Below are positions 1 through 9,020 of a DNA stretch of 44,177 nucleotides, piece after piece. The translations under genes were made by a program, and so were the position numbers. This DNA comes from an uncultured Cryomorphaceae bacterium. GTDB taxonomy: Bacteria; Bacteroidota; Bacteroidia; Flavobacteriales; UBA7430. The notes under the pieces are model-generated. The model was not told the origin of the DNA and ran no database searches. It saw only the letters and a program-made list of their open reading frames with translations. Position 1 is the first letter of the stretch, and each line of letters opens with the position of its first letter. The stretch spans positions 1 through 44,177 of the forward strand of contig CACDER010000005.1 in NCBI GenBank assembly GCA_902551855.1, given 5' to 3'.

Positions 1-39
1 AAATTAAAATTATATCTTTCAAGATAATTAATTAGGTTT

Positions 40-1884
40 ATGTGCGGAATTGTTGGATATATTGGCTCAAAAAATATTTATAAATACTTAATAAATGGTC
101 TAAAGAGATTAGAGTACAGAGGATACGATAGCTCAGGGATTGCTGTATTAAAAGATTCTAAAATTGAGATTTTTAAGAAAAAAGGAAAAGTTTCAGAGCT
201 TGAAGAGTTAATCACGGGAGATATTAATTCCTTTAAAATTGGAATTGGGCACACAAGGTGGGCAACGCACGGAATACCAAATGATATAAATTCACATCCA
301 CATTATTCCCAATCAAAAAAATTAGCTATAATTCATAATGGTATTATTGAAAATGCAACAGTAATTAAAAAAGGTTTAAAAAAAAGAGGTTTTAGTTTTA
401 CTAGCGATACGGATACAGAGGTTCTAATCAATCTTATAGAATTTATTAAAGACTCTGAAAAGGTGTCATTAGAAAAAGCTGTCAAAATTGCTTTAAATCA
501 AGTTGTAGGGGCATATGCAATAGTTATTATAGATCAAGATAATGAAGATCAAGTTATAGTTGCAAAAAAAGGAAGCCCATTAGTTTTTGGTCTTGGAGAA
601 AAAGAATATTTCATAGCATCTGACCCTTCTCCATTTATAGAGTTTACAAACAAGGCAATATATCTTGGAGATGAAGAGGTTGCAAAAATTTCTTTAGAAA
701 AAGGAATTAATATAACCTCAATTTCTAACCAAGTTAAAAGACCAAAAGTTCTTGAATTAGCTATGGAACTTGAAGATATTGAAAAGGGAGGTTATGATTA
801 TTTTATGCTTAAGGAAATAAATGAACAACCAAAATCAATTTTTGATACTTTAAGAGGGAGGTTAAAACCAAAGACAGGAATAATTACTTTGGGTGGGTTT
901 ATAGAATACGAGAAAAAATTTTTGAATGCAAAGAGAATAATTATTCTAGGGTGCGGCACTTCCTGGCATGCTGGATTAGTTGGGGAGTATTTAATTGAAG
1001 ATTTTGCTAGAATCCCAGTTGAAGTTGAGTATGCTTCTGAATTTAGATATAGAAATCCAATAATTACAGAACAAGATATAGTTATTGCTGTTTCTCAATC
1101 AGGAGAGACAGCTGACACATTATCTGCAATAAGTCTTGCTAAAAGAAAGGGAGCTACCATTTTTGGGATTTGTAATGTCGTAGGCTCTAGCATTGCCAGA
1201 GAATCTCATGCGGGAGCTTATACCCATGCTGGTCCAGAAATTGGAGTGGCATCAACTAAAGCATTTACTGCACAAGTAACAGTTTTCATATTGATAGCAC
1301 TAATTTTATCAAATAAAAAGGGAATAATTTCAAGTGCAGATTATCAATCTCTAATAAATGAATTAAATCATTTACCAAATAAAGTTGACGATGTGCTTAA
1401 AAATGTTAATTCAAAAGCCAAGTATATTGCCAGTATTTATAAAGATGCATCAAATTGTTTATTTTTAGGAAGAGGAATTAATTTCCCAGTTGCACTCGAA
1501 GGTGCTCTAAAACTTAAGGAAATTTCTTACATACACGCTGAGGGTTATCCTGCTGCAGAAATGAAACATGGGCCAATTGCATTAATTGATGAAGATATGC
1601 CAACAGTAGTTATTGCGTCTCAGACGGAAAATTATGAAAAAGTTGTTAGTAATATACAAGAAGTTAAAGCTAGAAATGGAAAAGTAATTGCAATAATTAA
1701 TGAGGGGGATAATGAGGTTAGAAATCTTGCAGACCATGTCATAGAAGTCCCACATACAGATGAAAGATATAGTCCATTAATAAATACCATTCCTCTTCAA
1801 TTGTTATCATATCATATTGCAGTCATGCGGGGATGTAATGTTGATCAACCACGAAATTTAGCAAAGTCGGTGACCGTAGAGTAA
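40..1884 (+). CDS. glmS: glutamine--fructose-6-phosphate aminotransferase (isomerizing)
   Basis: MCGIVGYIG N-terminal Ntn glutaminase motif; two SIS domains (GCGTSWHAGL, SQSGETADT); ends NLAKSVTVE. Confidence 0.98.
   Translation: MCGIVGYIGSKNIYKYLINGLKRLEYRGYDSSGIAVLKDSKIEIFKKKGKVSELEELITGDINSFKIGIGHTRWATHGIPNDINSHPHYSQSKKLAIIHNGIIENATVIKKGLKKRGFSFTSDTDTEVLINLIEFIKDSEKVSLEKAVKIALNQVVGAYAIVIIDQDNEDQVIVAKKGSPLVFGLGEKEYFIASDPSPFIEFTNKAIYLGDEEVAKISLEKGINITSISNQVKRPKVLELAMELEDIEKGGYDYFMLKEINEQPKSIFDTLRGRLKPKTGIITLGGFIEYEKKFLNAKRIIILGCGTSWHAGLVGEYLIEDFARIPVEVEYASEFRYRNPIITEQDIVIAVSQSGETADTLSAISLAKRKGATIFGICNVVGSSIARESHAGAYTHAGPEIGVASTKAFTAQVTVFILIALILSNKKGIISSADYQSLINELNHLPNKVDDVLKNVNSKAKYIASIYKDASNCLFLGRGINFPVALEGALKLKEISYIHAEGYPAAEMKHGPIALIDEDMPTVVIASQTENYEKVVSNIQEVKARNGKVIAIINEGDNEVRNLADHVIEVPHTDERYSPLINTIPLQLLSYHIAVMRGCNVDQPRNLAKSVTVE
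1846..1884 (+). other. attTn7-like sequence in the glmS 3' end
   Basis: Codes for the conserved QPRNLAKSVTVE* C-terminus, the segment bound by TnsD-type target selectors; followed at once by accessory-type sequence. Confidence 0.5.
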
Positions 1885-1886
1885 CT

Positions 1887-2209
1887 GCAAGGAACCACTA
1901 TTCTTACCCCTACTCATTCAACGTAAAGTTCACAATATCAGTAACTACCACCAAATTGTGGGAGTCTAATTATAGTGAATATCAACAATTTTTATTTGAT
2001 AAAATAAAGGGTTTTAAGGAGTGTATCCTTACCCCCTTAGGGTACGGATTTCTAAGATATTGAACGATGAGGGACTTCTAACACCCCGTAAAACACCATT
2101 TACCAATACAAAAGTGTTCTCAATCTATCAAAAAGGACTAAAAAGAGAGGAAAGAATGAATAGAAAAGATATTGTAGAGGTATCACCAGTTGAAATTGAA
2201 CCATTTTAA
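1887..2209 (+). pseudogene. frameshifted recombinase-like ORF remnant
   Basis: One frame reads ...NHYSYPYSFNVKFTISVTTTKLWESNYSEYQQFLFDKIKGFKE...LGY then stops; the adjacent frame (listed ORF 2021-2209) continues RISKILNDEGLLTPRKTPFTNTKVFSIYQKGLKREERMNRK, resembling the ISxxLNexGxxTPRGxxFtxxxV region of recombinase proteins. Confidence 0.4.
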
Positions 2210-2354
2210 ATTCCCATTAATAGTAAACTCACCTCATCACTACCCTATCTCCATAATTTACCATAAAATCTAACACCCTTTAACACCTTTTCTGTCAAAT
2301 AAAAAAATCCCTGAGAAATTAGTGTTATTAATTGTGGAATCATATTTATATATG

Positions 2355-2750
2355 AATGAAAGTGGTAAGCAGTTACCACAGACTCAGGTGTCCAACAAAG
2401 GGTAAAACACCTGTCACCCAGTATCGAAGAGGTTCAAATCCTTAAACGATATCTCGTAATGTTAATGGGTCAGACGTCGGTTAGTAATCTATAGGATTGA
2501 AATAATATCTAAACATAATGGATGAGGTTCACCGATAGGGTCGAAAGATTTGTAGTATAAATCAGATATGGGTGACAACGAACTGGTCTGAGGAAATCTA
2601 CATTGTGAATTGAGACTTAAAGTTCTCTGAGGGAGTAAAAATCCTTTAAGGGGATTGGTGTATTAGGTTATCAACCTATACAATGTTTCAGTTAACAAGT
2701 AAACTGAAACGATGAGATGATTCTGAGAATCAGAAACACTCATCAAAGGT
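2355..2750 (+). ncRNA. candidate large structured RNA, family unknown
   Basis: Dense perfect stems: 2362-2368/2373-2379, 2385-2391/2407-2413, 2422-2426/2447-2451, 2640-2646/2650-2656 (two GU), 2664-2669/2673-2678, 2685-2693/2702-2710, 2711-2716/2739-2744 enclosing 2718-2723/2727-2732; long-range 2413-2419 (GTCACCC)/2570-2576 (GGGTGAC). No long ORF. Confidence 0.6.
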
Positions 2751-2779
2751 TAATTATTAAATAATAAGGAGATACAATT

Positions 2780-3040
2780 ATGAAGAAAGATTCAGGTCAA
2801 CTACATGGTGAGTTAACGAGTAGTTTATATCAATTTACAAAGGATATAGGCTATCATTTACCACCAGATAAAATATTTGATACTACTACATCCTTAATTG
2901 ATGTATTTGAGAGTTATGAAAGGTATAGAGAATCCATTATTTCAGAAACATCAAAACAATTAGAAGATAGGTTTGGAGAATTACCTATTGAGAAACAAAA
3001 AAGATTAAAAGAAATATTTCAGAATGGAGTAAAAAAATGA
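2780..3040 (+). CDS. small hypothetical protein (86 aa) of an accessory element
   Basis: ORF preceded by AAGGAGA Shine-Dalgarno-like sequence; stop overlaps next start (ATGA). Confidence 0.65.
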   Translation: MKKDSGQLHGELTSSLYQFTKDIGYHLPPDKIFDTTTSLIDVFESYERYRESIISETSKQLEDRFGELPIEKQKRLKEIFQNGVKK

Positions 3041-3279
3041 ACGATAGATTACTAACTAAATATGAGGTTATGGAAACCTTAAAAATCAGTAGAAAATACT
3101 TTGAGAAATTGGTAAAAGAAAAAGAACTACCAATGATTCAAATAACTCCATATAAGAGATATGTAAGAAGTTATCACCTCAATCGATACATTGATGAACG
3201 AACCATCAATAAACCTCAGGAGATAACCCAAGAATCAGAAACTGATAATTTTAAATGGAAGAATATATGGAGAAAGTGA
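3037..3279 (+). CDS. helix-turn-helix / excisionase-like DNA-binding protein
   Basis: LLTKYEVMETLKISRKYFEKLVKEKELPMIQI...RSYHLNRYID resembles MerR/Xis-type HTH_17 proteins; ATGA overlap with upstream ORF. Confidence 0.65.
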   Translation: MNDRLLTKYEVMETLKISRKYFEKLVKEKELPMIQITPYKRYVRSYHLNRYIDERTINKPQEITQESETDNFKWKNIWRK

Positions 3280-3444
3280 TGATATTAAATCACTATCCAA
3301 TCACCCCTATCTATTTTAATTAACTCAATAGAATTTTAAATTATGTATATTTGAAAATACATAGAGAGAATAAACATAATACGTTTATCCCTACGTTGTG
3401 GTGCATTAAAAACGAAACTTGAAAAATCAGAATATGGAATTACA

Positions 3445-3753
3445 ATGATTTTAGCAGCTATAATATTTATCATACTCGGAATTTTAATAAAATACGGAAA
3501 AATGTATTGGCTAATTGCTGGCTATAATACTATGCCGAAAGAAGAAAAAGAGAAATACAACATTGCAGGAATAGCAAATGTATTCCGGAACGTGATGTTC
3601 GGTATGGCTTTAATCGTCATTTCTGGATATTTAATAACTGAATTAACTGAAAATCCCAATATTCAAAATTATGCTTTTTGGACTTCAATGATTATCGGAA
3701 TACCATACTTGTTGATTAAATCAAACTCGAAGAAATATAAAATCAAAAATTAA
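3445..3753 (+). CDS. small membrane protein, DUF3784-like
   Basis: ORF with about three hydrophobic segments; YNTMPKEEKEKYNIAGIANVFRNVMFGMALIVI pattern typical of DUF3784 proteins. Confidence 0.6.
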   Translation: MILAAIIFIILGILIKYGKMYWLIAGYNTMPKEEKEKYNIAGIANVFRNVMFGMALIVISGYLITELTENPNIQNYAFWTSMIIGIPYLLIKSNSKKYKIKN

Positions 3754-3755
3754 AA

Positions 3756-4109
3756 ATGAATTTGCCCTTTGATAACCTTTTATTCTTAATTCCATCATCA
3801 TCTGGAATAATTTTTATGCTGGCAGGATTTATAATGCTAAAATTTCCACCGAAAAAAATAAATGGACTCTATGGATATAGAACTTCAAGCTCAATGAGAA
3901 ATCAAGAAAGATGGGATTTTTCACAAAGATACTCCTCTATTGAAATGATTAAACTTGGAGCACTTTTGACTTTAAGCTCAATTTTTGGATTAATATTTAA
4001 GCCTGATGGTATAATCGGAATGTTTTTAGGATTGACATTAATGATAATAATGGTCGTATTTTTATCAATACGAGTTGAAAGAGCAATTAAGAATAAATTT
4101 ACGAACTAA
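3756..4109 (+). CDS. SdpI family membrane protein
   Basis: LKFPPKKINGLYGYRTSSSMRNQERWDFSQRYSS motif typical of the SdpI C-terminal domain; hydrophobic helices. Confidence 0.7.
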   Translation: MNLPFDNLLFLIPSSSGIIFMLAGFIMLKFPPKKINGLYGYRTSSSMRNQERWDFSQRYSSIEMIKLGALLTLSSIFGLIFKPDGIIGMFLGLTLMIIMVVFLSIRVERAIKNKFTN

Positions 4110-4118
4110 TAATAACGA

Positions 4119-4186
4119 CACCACAACAACGGCTATAATTAATTGCTTCCTAACGTCAGCAACTACTCATAGCCAAACCGTTAGCG
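4119..4186 (+). repeat. attC-like imperfect palindrome
   Basis: AACGG 4128-4132 / CCGTT 4178-4182; GGCTAT 4131-4136 / ATAGCC 4169-4174; TTGC 4143-4146 / GCAA 4159-4162; asymmetric AAA 4175-4177 resembling extrahelical bases. Confidence 0.5.
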
Positions 4187-4335
4187 GCAATGAAAAAAAG
4201 AAAGACCTACTATTAGTGTGATAGTTGTTCAATTCACCTTAAAATATGTTCACTTCACTTTATTTCAACTAATAAGAAAATCAAAATCGTATTCCTTTGC
4301 ATTGGATTTAACCATAAAATTTAAAACAATAAAAA

Positions 4336-4491
4336 ATGAATAAAATCATTTTTAAATTTTCTTTAGCAACATTGATTAGTGCAGTTTTACTACTAACCTT
4401 CTTTAGTAAAATGGATTTACCTGAGAACTATTATGAAAGTCCGATACCAAATGACAAACAAACTCAACGAATGTTGATGGGGTTCTTTTAA
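4336..4491 (+). CDS. short ORF (51 aa), possible truncated cassette gene
   Basis: MNKIIFKFSLATLISAVLLLTFFSKMDLPENYYESPIPNDKQTQRMLMGFF*; N-terminal hydrophobic segment. Confidence 0.3.
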   Translation: MNKIIFKFSLATLISAVLLLTFFSKMDLPENYYESPIPNDKQTQRMLMGFF

Positions 4492-4511
4492 ATTTTAACT
4501 CTTTTGTGGGT

Positions 4512-7091
4512 TTATGCAGAATTTCTACTCGCATTTATATTTCCAAACAAAGAACGTGTCACCATTTTTTCATAAATACTGATTTTTTTTGATGATGGGG
4601 CTTGATTTTTAAGTTCTTGAATTTGTTTTAATGCATACTGTTGAATGGTTAAAAGAGGTAGAACAATTTGTTCTCTAATTTCTATAGAGGCTTTGCCTTC
4701 AGGATAGTTGTCCATAAGTTCTTTTTGACCTGATATTTTCAATAGTAATCGTTTAGTTGTTTTATATTCGTTATAAATTAATTTCCAAAAGTCTCCATAA
4801 ACTGGGTCACTTGACATGTAACTGGTTAATTTGAAAAATGATTTTGTTAAACTCATCATACTATTTTCCAGTAAGGTTTTAAAGAAATCAGATTCATTAT
4901 AAAATGAAATGATTTCGTCAAGTCTGCCAGAATCTTCATATGTTTTTAATGCAGAACCAAGGCCGTAAAATCCTGGAACATTTTGTTTTAATTGACTCCA
5001 ACTACCAACAAAAGGAATTGCTCTCAGAGCAGAAAAATCTAATTTAGATGAAGAAGTTCTTTTAGAAGGTCTACTTCCAATGTTTGTTTTTGAATAGTAT
5101 TTTAGGGTACTCATTTCTTCCAAATATGGGAGGAATTTTGGGTGGTTTTTAAAATCTTTATATTTATTATAACTCGTCTTGGCTAAATCTTCAATAAGAA
5201 CTCTATGTTTATTGTTTAATTGATTTTTAGTAAAAACTTCGTTCTTTATACCAGAGCTCAGTAATTGCTCTAAGTTAAATTGAGATGAACTTAGCGTTCC
5301 AAAATTTGAACTTATTGTTTGTCCTTGAACGGTCAATTGAATTTGCTTGTGTTCTACAGATGGTCCTAGTGAGGCATAAAATTGATGTGTTTTACCACCT
5401 CCTCTTGCAGGAGGGCCTCCACGACCATCAAAAAATATAACTTCAATCTCGTATTCTCTCGATGCTTTTGTTAAAGCTTCTTTAGCTTTGAAAATTCCCC
5501 AGTTGGCCATCAAATAACCACCATCTTTAGTTCCGTCAGAAAAACCTAGCATAATCGTTTGCTTATTATTCCTTTGCTTAAGATGTGCTCTGTAGTTTTT
5601 GTTTTTGTAAACAGTTCGCATTACTTTCTCTGCATTTTTTAGATCCTCTACAGTTTCAAATAATGGGATTATATCGACAGGGATACTGTCTTTAAACCCA
5701 GATAAATTAAGCATGGCAAAAATTTCCAGTATATTTAATGCACTTTGGTTATTACTAATAATATATCTGTTGGCACCACGTTCGCCATTTCTTTCTTGAA
5801 TAGTTTTTAATGCAAAAATAGATTCCATAGTTTTAATAGATAGTTCATTTTTTAATGTATCTATGTCAACGCTACCTTTTACTTGTGATAAGATATTAAT
5901 TTGGTCTTTTTTAGAAAGTGTTAAATAGTTTTTTGGAAAAGTAGGGTCCCCTATTTCAATTAGGTTTTTAACCATATTTGTAAAAGCATCATGATGAATT
6001 CTACTGTCTTGTCTTATGTCAAGACTCGCAAAATGAAAACCAAAAATTCGAATTTTATTTATGATATCATTTAATTCATCAATAAATAAAGATTGGTGTT
6101 GTTCAATGACTATTTTTTTTGCTTTTTCTAATTCTTTTAAAACTAGTTCTTGAGATAAGTCAATTGTTTTACAGCTTCGTACGACGTGTTTGCAAATTTT
6201 TGCTTCTAAAGAAGATAGAATTTCCTGAACTCCACTAAAAGTCAATCGTCTTTTCAATCTTTTTATGTCTTTATGATAATTTTTTAATATAGTTTGACGT
6301 AATTTTTCTGCGACATCAAGGGTGATTTGTGTTGTAACAAAAGGATTTCCATCTCTGTCTCCACCTGGCCAAAATCCTAGATCAATTATTTGATTATCTA
6401 ATTTTTTGCCTTCAAATATATTTGCTTCTATATAGTTGTAAATTTTGCTAACAGAATGGTAAAATACATTTTCTAAATACCAAATTAGATTAACTGCTTC
6501 ATCATAAGGTGATGGTTTTACTTTTTTAAAAAATCTTGTTTTACCTAATTGAGATAGTAGATTTTTAATTAGAACTAGATTATTATTCTGTATGGCTTTA
6601 TCTAGATCAGTAATAATACCTAGTACTTCACCAGGATAAAATTGAGTAGGATGAGCTGTTAATACAATTCGAACCCTAAACTCCTCTAAGTATTTTTTTA
6701 GTTCTTCTTTTTTGTTTTTAGAATAAGCAATCTCTTTTAAACTCCTTAGTGTACCAATTCCATTCATATTGTTTACAATAGGAAATGAGGCATCTTCAAT
6801 TGCATCAAACAAAACAACTTGACGTTCGATGAATTGAATAAATCTAAAAAGAAGATTAATTTTTTCTTCTTCAGAAAAATTTTCTTGTTGTTTTTTGAAA
6901 AAATTATCTACAATTTCTGTAGGGTTTTTACTCATAGAGAATCCCTTATTGCAAACATCATGAAATAATGGAAGTAACAAGCCCGTATTACTTATAGAGT
7001 CAAAGGGTAGGGTCATGAAAAGGCTGTTGTAAATCTGGTATTTTGACACAACATTTTCATTAAAACGAGTTAATTTCGTTTGTGCAGTCAT
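4512..7091 (-). CDS. ppc: phosphoenolpyruvate carboxylase
   Basis: VLTAHPTQ, GFWPGGDRDGNPFVT, MLGFSDGTKDGGYLMANW, FFDGRGGPPARGGGKTH motifs. Confidence 0.95.
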   Translation of the reverse strand: MTAQTKLTRFNENVVSKYQIYNSLFMTLPFDSISNTGLLLPLFHDVCNKGFSMSKNPTEIVDNFFKKQQENFSEEEKINLLFRFIQFIERQVVLFDAIEDASFPIVNNMNGIGTLRSLKEIAYSKNKKEELKKYLEEFRVRIVLTAHPTQFYPGEVLGIITDLDKAIQNNNLVLIKNLLSQLGKTRFFKKVKPSPYDEAVNLIWYLENVFYHSVSKIYNYIEANIFEGKKLDNQIIDLGFWPGGDRDGNPFVTTQITLDVAEKLRQTILKNYHKDIKRLKRRLTFSGVQEILSSLEAKICKHVVRSCKTIDLSQELVLKELEKAKKIVIEQHQSLFIDELNDIINKIRIFGFHFASLDIRQDSRIHHDAFTNMVKNLIEIGDPTFPKNYLTLSKKDQINILSQVKGSVDIDTLKNELSIKTMESIFALKTIQERNGERGANRYIISNNQSALNILEIFAMLNLSGFKDSIPVDIIPLFETVEDLKNAEKVMRTVYKNKNYRAHLKQRNNKQTIMLGFSDGTKDGGYLMANWGIFKAKEALTKASREYEIEVIFFDGRGGPPARGGGKTHQFYASLGPSVEHKQIQLTVQGQTISSNFGTLSSSQFNLEQLLSSGIKNEVFTKNQLNNKHRVLIEDLAKTSYNKYKDFKNHPKFLPYLEEMSTLKYYSKTNIGSRPSKRTSSSKLDFSALRAIPFVGSWSQLKQNVPGFYGLGSALKTYEDSGRLDEIISFYNESDFFKTLLENSMMSLTKSFFKLTSYMSSDPVYGDFWKLIYNEYKTTKRLLLKISGQKELMDNYPEGKASIEIREQIVLPLLTIQQYALKQIQELKNQAPSSKKISIYEKMVTRSLFGNINASRNSA

Positions 7092-7094
7092 TAT

Positions 7095-7409
7095 TTAAAA
7101 TACATTTTTACTATTTGTGAATGCAACTTCCAACGTCGATTTAAATGTTATTTTTGTAACTGTCTCCCCCGACTCAGATTCTAGAGTAGAGATAGTGCAT
7201 GGGTTCTCATTTTCATAATAAATTACATCTCTCTTGTCAACAAGCAATGTGAGATTATTTACAAACCAAGCATAAGAACCATTTGCCTCATTATTGTTGC
7301 CTTCTTGAGGTCTAAGAACCAATGATTCGTCACATTGAGCATTAATCAAAAAGCTCATAGTAAATACAAGAGTGAACAATCTAATAAATTTTTGTGTCAG
7401 GTTTTTCAT
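7095..7409 (-). CDS. small secreted hypothetical protein
   Basis: ORF 7095-7499; internal Met at 7409 gives signal peptide MKNLTQKFIRLFTLVFTMSFLINAQ. Confidence 0.5.
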   Translation of the reverse strand: MKNLTQKFIRLFTLVFTMSFLINAQCDESLVLRPQEGNNNEANGSYAWFVNNLTLLVDKRDVIYYENENPCTISTLESESGETVTKITFKSTLEVAFTNSKNVF

Positions 7410-7629
7410 TTTTAAAAGAGGCAATTTATAATTACAACAAATATAATTATAAAATATAACAAAATGTATTTTCAATTTTGGACCCAAACTCTCTATCATA
7501 TCCTTTTCTCTAATTTTTCCTTTCTTGTAACTCGAGTATCGTAATTTGGTTTGAGAATACTATTTATTCTTGAATTTCTATAACCTTTCTGAGCAAGAAT
7601 ATGAGAAATACGCCCCAACACTCCTATTT

Positions 7630-8220
7630 TTAAAAAATAAATCCTAATTTCATACCTCCTGAAGGTCTAATACCATCTGGAGCTGGGACTAAAACAGTAG
7701 ACTCATAGTATGGTTGTGGATAATTATCATCTGCTAGCGTACAACCAAAAAAAATATCTAGTGCTATTCTTTTTAATATTAGTATTTGATAGCCTAAAGA
7801 TAGAGACGCACCTATAGATGACCAATCATCGTTTTCAATATATCCTGAACTATCATATGGTTTATATTCAGCATATCCAAAAATACCAGAAAAAGAAGTA
7901 TAAAATCCTTCTAACTCATCAGATTTTAAATAAAATCTTAATTGAGGTTCAATAACAAAACCTTTTTTCGTAGCCATTAATAGAGGGTACAAGAATGGAT
8001 GGTTCGATTCTAAAGTTTTATTTTGTTTTATAAAATCTAAATCTATTGCTAGAGCAAAAGAATTAGCTATATTTCTCTCAAATCCCATTGAATACCGACT
8101 TAGTAAAAAATCAGTACAATTTAGTTTAATAATATTCTTACCTTGAGCAAAAACATTATTGTGTACAAAAAGAAAAAATATAACTGAAGTTAAATTCCTA
8201 AAAATTTTATTTGTATACAT
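7630..8220 (-). CDS. secreted outer-membrane beta-barrel-like protein
   Basis: Signal peptide ending VFAQG; alternating hydrophobic strands; C-terminal GMKLGFIF. Confidence 0.5.
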   Translation of the reverse strand: MYTNKIFRNLTSVIFFLFVHNNVFAQGKNIIKLNCTDFLLSRYSMGFERNIANSFALAIDLDFIKQNKTLESNHPFLYPLLMATKKGFVIEPQLRFYLKSDELEGFYTSFSGIFGYAEYKPYDSSGYIENDDWSSIGASLSLGYQILILKRIALDIFFGCTLADDNYPQPYYESTVLVPAPDGIRPSGGMKLGFIF

Positions 8221-8401
8221 TATAACTATAAATCTAAAAAAAAGTTGTTAAGTTAAAAATTTAAGGTATTTTAAAAGTCTATATAATTTCAGTTATTTAG
8301 AGTTACAATATTATGTTTTCTTAGTTTTGAATAAGCAATAATTAAATCAAAACCTACATTAATTCAGACCATAATCTTGGTTTTTAAAGAATTAGTATAA
8401 T

Positions 8402-8998
8402 CTATTCTGTTGGAATAGGAAGTTCTTCAACTCTAAGAAGATTTGTGGTTATATTAGTTGATATTATTTGGTATTCATTACTCGAAATACTTATTGAGTC
8501 ACGGATTTCATTTAATAATTTCATTCTTGTTTCTGACATACTAGAAATTTGTTGACTAGATGTAACTCCAGTAAAGTCTGAATGATTAATAATATCTCCA
8601 TTGATTGAATAATTTTGAGGACCAAAAAACGAACCATCTAGAAACCATCCTTCATCCCCACTATCTTCATTTATATAATACCCTCTCATCTCGTATAAAT
8701 TGTCATATTGATATGTGTAATAAATGTCACATAATGTGGGTGAATCAGGTTGCATTAAAATTGGGTAATTAATAGTTGTATCCCAATTCAAGATAATTTC
8801 TGAAGTTGTCGATCCAAAAACAGGATCCATCAAATAATTAGTAATGATTGAATCAACTTGGGTTTGATCTAATTTCCAGTGCCCTAAAATACCTTCAGAA
8901 TATTCATTTATTTGGTAATCTGTTGGACTTATTGATTCATCTTTTTTACACCCTATATAAATGATTATTATTGATAATAATATAAGTAGTTTTTTCAT
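8402..8998 (-). CDS. putative lipoprotein, unknown function
   Basis: Lipobox-like IIIIYIGCKKDE. Confidence 0.55.
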   Translation of the reverse strand: MKKLLILLSIIIIYIGCKKDESISPTDYQINEYSEGILGHWKLDQTQVDSIITNYLMDPVFGSTTSEIILNWDTTINYPILMQPDSPTLCDIYYTYQYDNLYEMRGYYINEDSGDEGWFLDGSFFGPQNYSINGDIINHSDFTGVTSSQQISSMSETRMKLLNEIRDSISISSNEYQIISTNITTNLLRVEELPIPTE

Positions 8999-9020
8999 GT
9001 TAATTAAAGTACTAAATTAA

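Larger units (their letters stand above)
3395..4186 (+). mobile_element. putative integron-like gene cassette (DUF3784-like + SdpI-like)
   Basis: Starts GTTGTGGTG (3395-3403), ends with reverse complement CACCACAAC (4119-4127) followed by an imperfect palindrome and GTTAGCG (4180-4186). No integrase in the window. Confidence 0.5.

Noticed and set aside
2360-2452. tRNA-like elements: AGTGGTAAGCAG (D-loop-like) and GAGGTTCAAATCCTT (T-loop-like).
   Set aside because: No acceptor stem can be formed: the sequence after the T-like arm pairs locally (TATCG/CGATA) and the GTGGTAA segment forms its own hairpin with TTACCAC. Treated as part of the larger structured RNA.
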